Origin: Nematostella vectensis
Lineage: Eukaryota > Cnidaria > Anthozoa > Actiniaria > Edwardsiidae
Assembly: GCF_932526225.1 (NCBI RefSeq)
Contig: NC_064045.1
Coordinates: 15,992,442 to 16,056,441 of the forward strand
Length of the DNA: 64,000 nucleotides
Reading direction: 5' to 3'
Both the position numbers and the translations under genes were made by a program. Each line of letters opens with the position of its first letter. Position 1 is the first letter of the stretch. This document shows positions 63,101-64,000 of this stretch, one piece after another. Under the pieces are notes generated by a model that was not told where the DNA came from, searched no databases, and saw only the letters and a list, made by a program, of their open reading frames with translations.

Positions 63101-64000
63101 CAAGGAATCTAGTTAGTTCTTGTGTGCATAAAATATGTACAGGATCCTGAACAAAGCATGAGCACATCAAAGATGCTGAGAGTACATAAAAATGTCCCTA
63201 TACCTTCTTTTTATGTCATGACACACCAAGAACAGTATAATTAGGTATCGATATTTAAAAAAAAAAATAAAGAAAAAAATAGGCTATCAGCGGGAATCGA
63301 ACCCGGGTCGCTGCGGTAGTAGTCAAGTGCCCGCAACGAAAGACTAACGTGGCATTGCTGAAGGGAATTGTAATGAAAATTACTTTTAATACTATTGGTA
63401 TCGTAAACTATCCCAAGCAAAGTCACCATCGGATTGGAGGTTACATTCGGGAAAAGCTTCAGGGTTACATTCGGGACTTTGTTTTACGAGTGTAACCTCC
63501 AAAAGGTTACAATCAATAATTTTTTTCCGAATGTAAATTCCAAAAAGTAACATTAGGAAAAATAAAACAGTATACTCGGAAAAAAAGGTATATCAATCTA
63601 TCGAGCGCTATGCTCTATGTTAGAATCTACTTAGTCAAGTTATCCAAGGAATCTAGTTAGTTCTTGTGTGCATAAAATATGTACAGGATCCTGAACAAAG
63701 CATGAGCACATCAAAGATGCTGAGAGTACATAAAAATGTCCCTATACCTTCTTTTTATGTCATGACACACCAAGAACAGTATAATTAAGTATCGATATTT
63801 TAAAAAAAAAAATAAAGAAAAAAAAATAGGCTATCAGCGGGAATCGAACCCGGGTCGTTGCGTTAGTAGTCAAGTGCCCGCAACGAAAGACTAACGTGGC
63901 ATTGCTGAAGGGAATAGTAATGAAAATTACTTTTAATACTATTGGTATCGTAAACTATCCCAAGCAAAGTCAACATCGGACTGGAGGTTACATTCGGGAA
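60149..64000 (+). repeat. Satellite array, right block (~7 copies)
   Basis: This is the same ~545-bp satellite in the same orientation as the left block. It starts at the GCAAAGTC string where the left block stopped, so the two blocks were one array before the 17.1-kb insertion. The first monomers here carry private changes, for example altered bases in the tRNA-like part around 61112-61150, a changed A-rich tract near 61080-61100, and tgtaatctcc instead of tgtaacctcc near 61315. The array runs off the right edge of the window. Confidence 0.97.

Overview
This is intronic/intergenic-type DNA from a eukaryote, most likely an AT-rich marine invertebrate. The evidence is a long satellite array, expanded microsatellites, eroded non-LTR retrotransposon pieces, nested inverted repeats, and at most short exon-like islands with GT/AG-type borders. 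There are no prokaryotic operons, and I recognise no intact protein-coding gene. A cnidarian is only an impression from the flavour of the LINE remnant.

Layout: (1) 1-43049 is a tandem satellite of roughly 79 monomers of about 545 bp, all in one orientation, with multi-scale higher-order repeats (variant patterns recur at offsets of about 1088, 3269, 5448 and 9268 bp). Each monomer carries, on the minus strand, a tRNA-derived-looking segment with a perfect Pol III B-box followed at once by a T-run. (2) 43050-60148 is a 17.1-kb insertion inside the array. It has terminal inverted repeats (TIRs) of about 560-580 bp and is bordered by a perfect 8-bp target-site duplication, GCAAAGTC. Each TIR holds about a dozen 25-bp units, each itself a palindrome (ATCGGGTA-AAAA-TACCCGAT). 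(3) 60149-64000 resumes the same satellite in the same orientation and phase (about 7 monomers).

Inside the 17.1-kb element are candidate exons and a poly(A) signal of a minus-strand gene (47.0-44.3 kb), a GC-richer exon-like island (48.3-49.1 kb), an inner pair of about 530-bp inverted arms (47.6-48.1 and 55.1-55.6 kb), and a 132-bp MITE. There is also a segmental duplication whose first copy has a hugely expanded TGTC/TGCC microsatellite, two decayed LINE reverse-transcriptase fragments on opposite strands, a second inverted-repeat pair, a 105-bp tandem duplication, and one isolated perfect copy of the TIR-type palindrome. No transposase is recognisable, so the element is best called a giant, probably non-autonomous (or intron-split and unrecognised) TIR DNA transposon.

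How the pieces relate: the uninterrupted monomer contains GCAAAGTC once, whereas it flanks the element on both sides, so the satellite came first and the element landed in it. Monomers next to the element carry more private substitutions than those deep in the array, as expected if homogenisation is weaker beside a large non-homologous insert.
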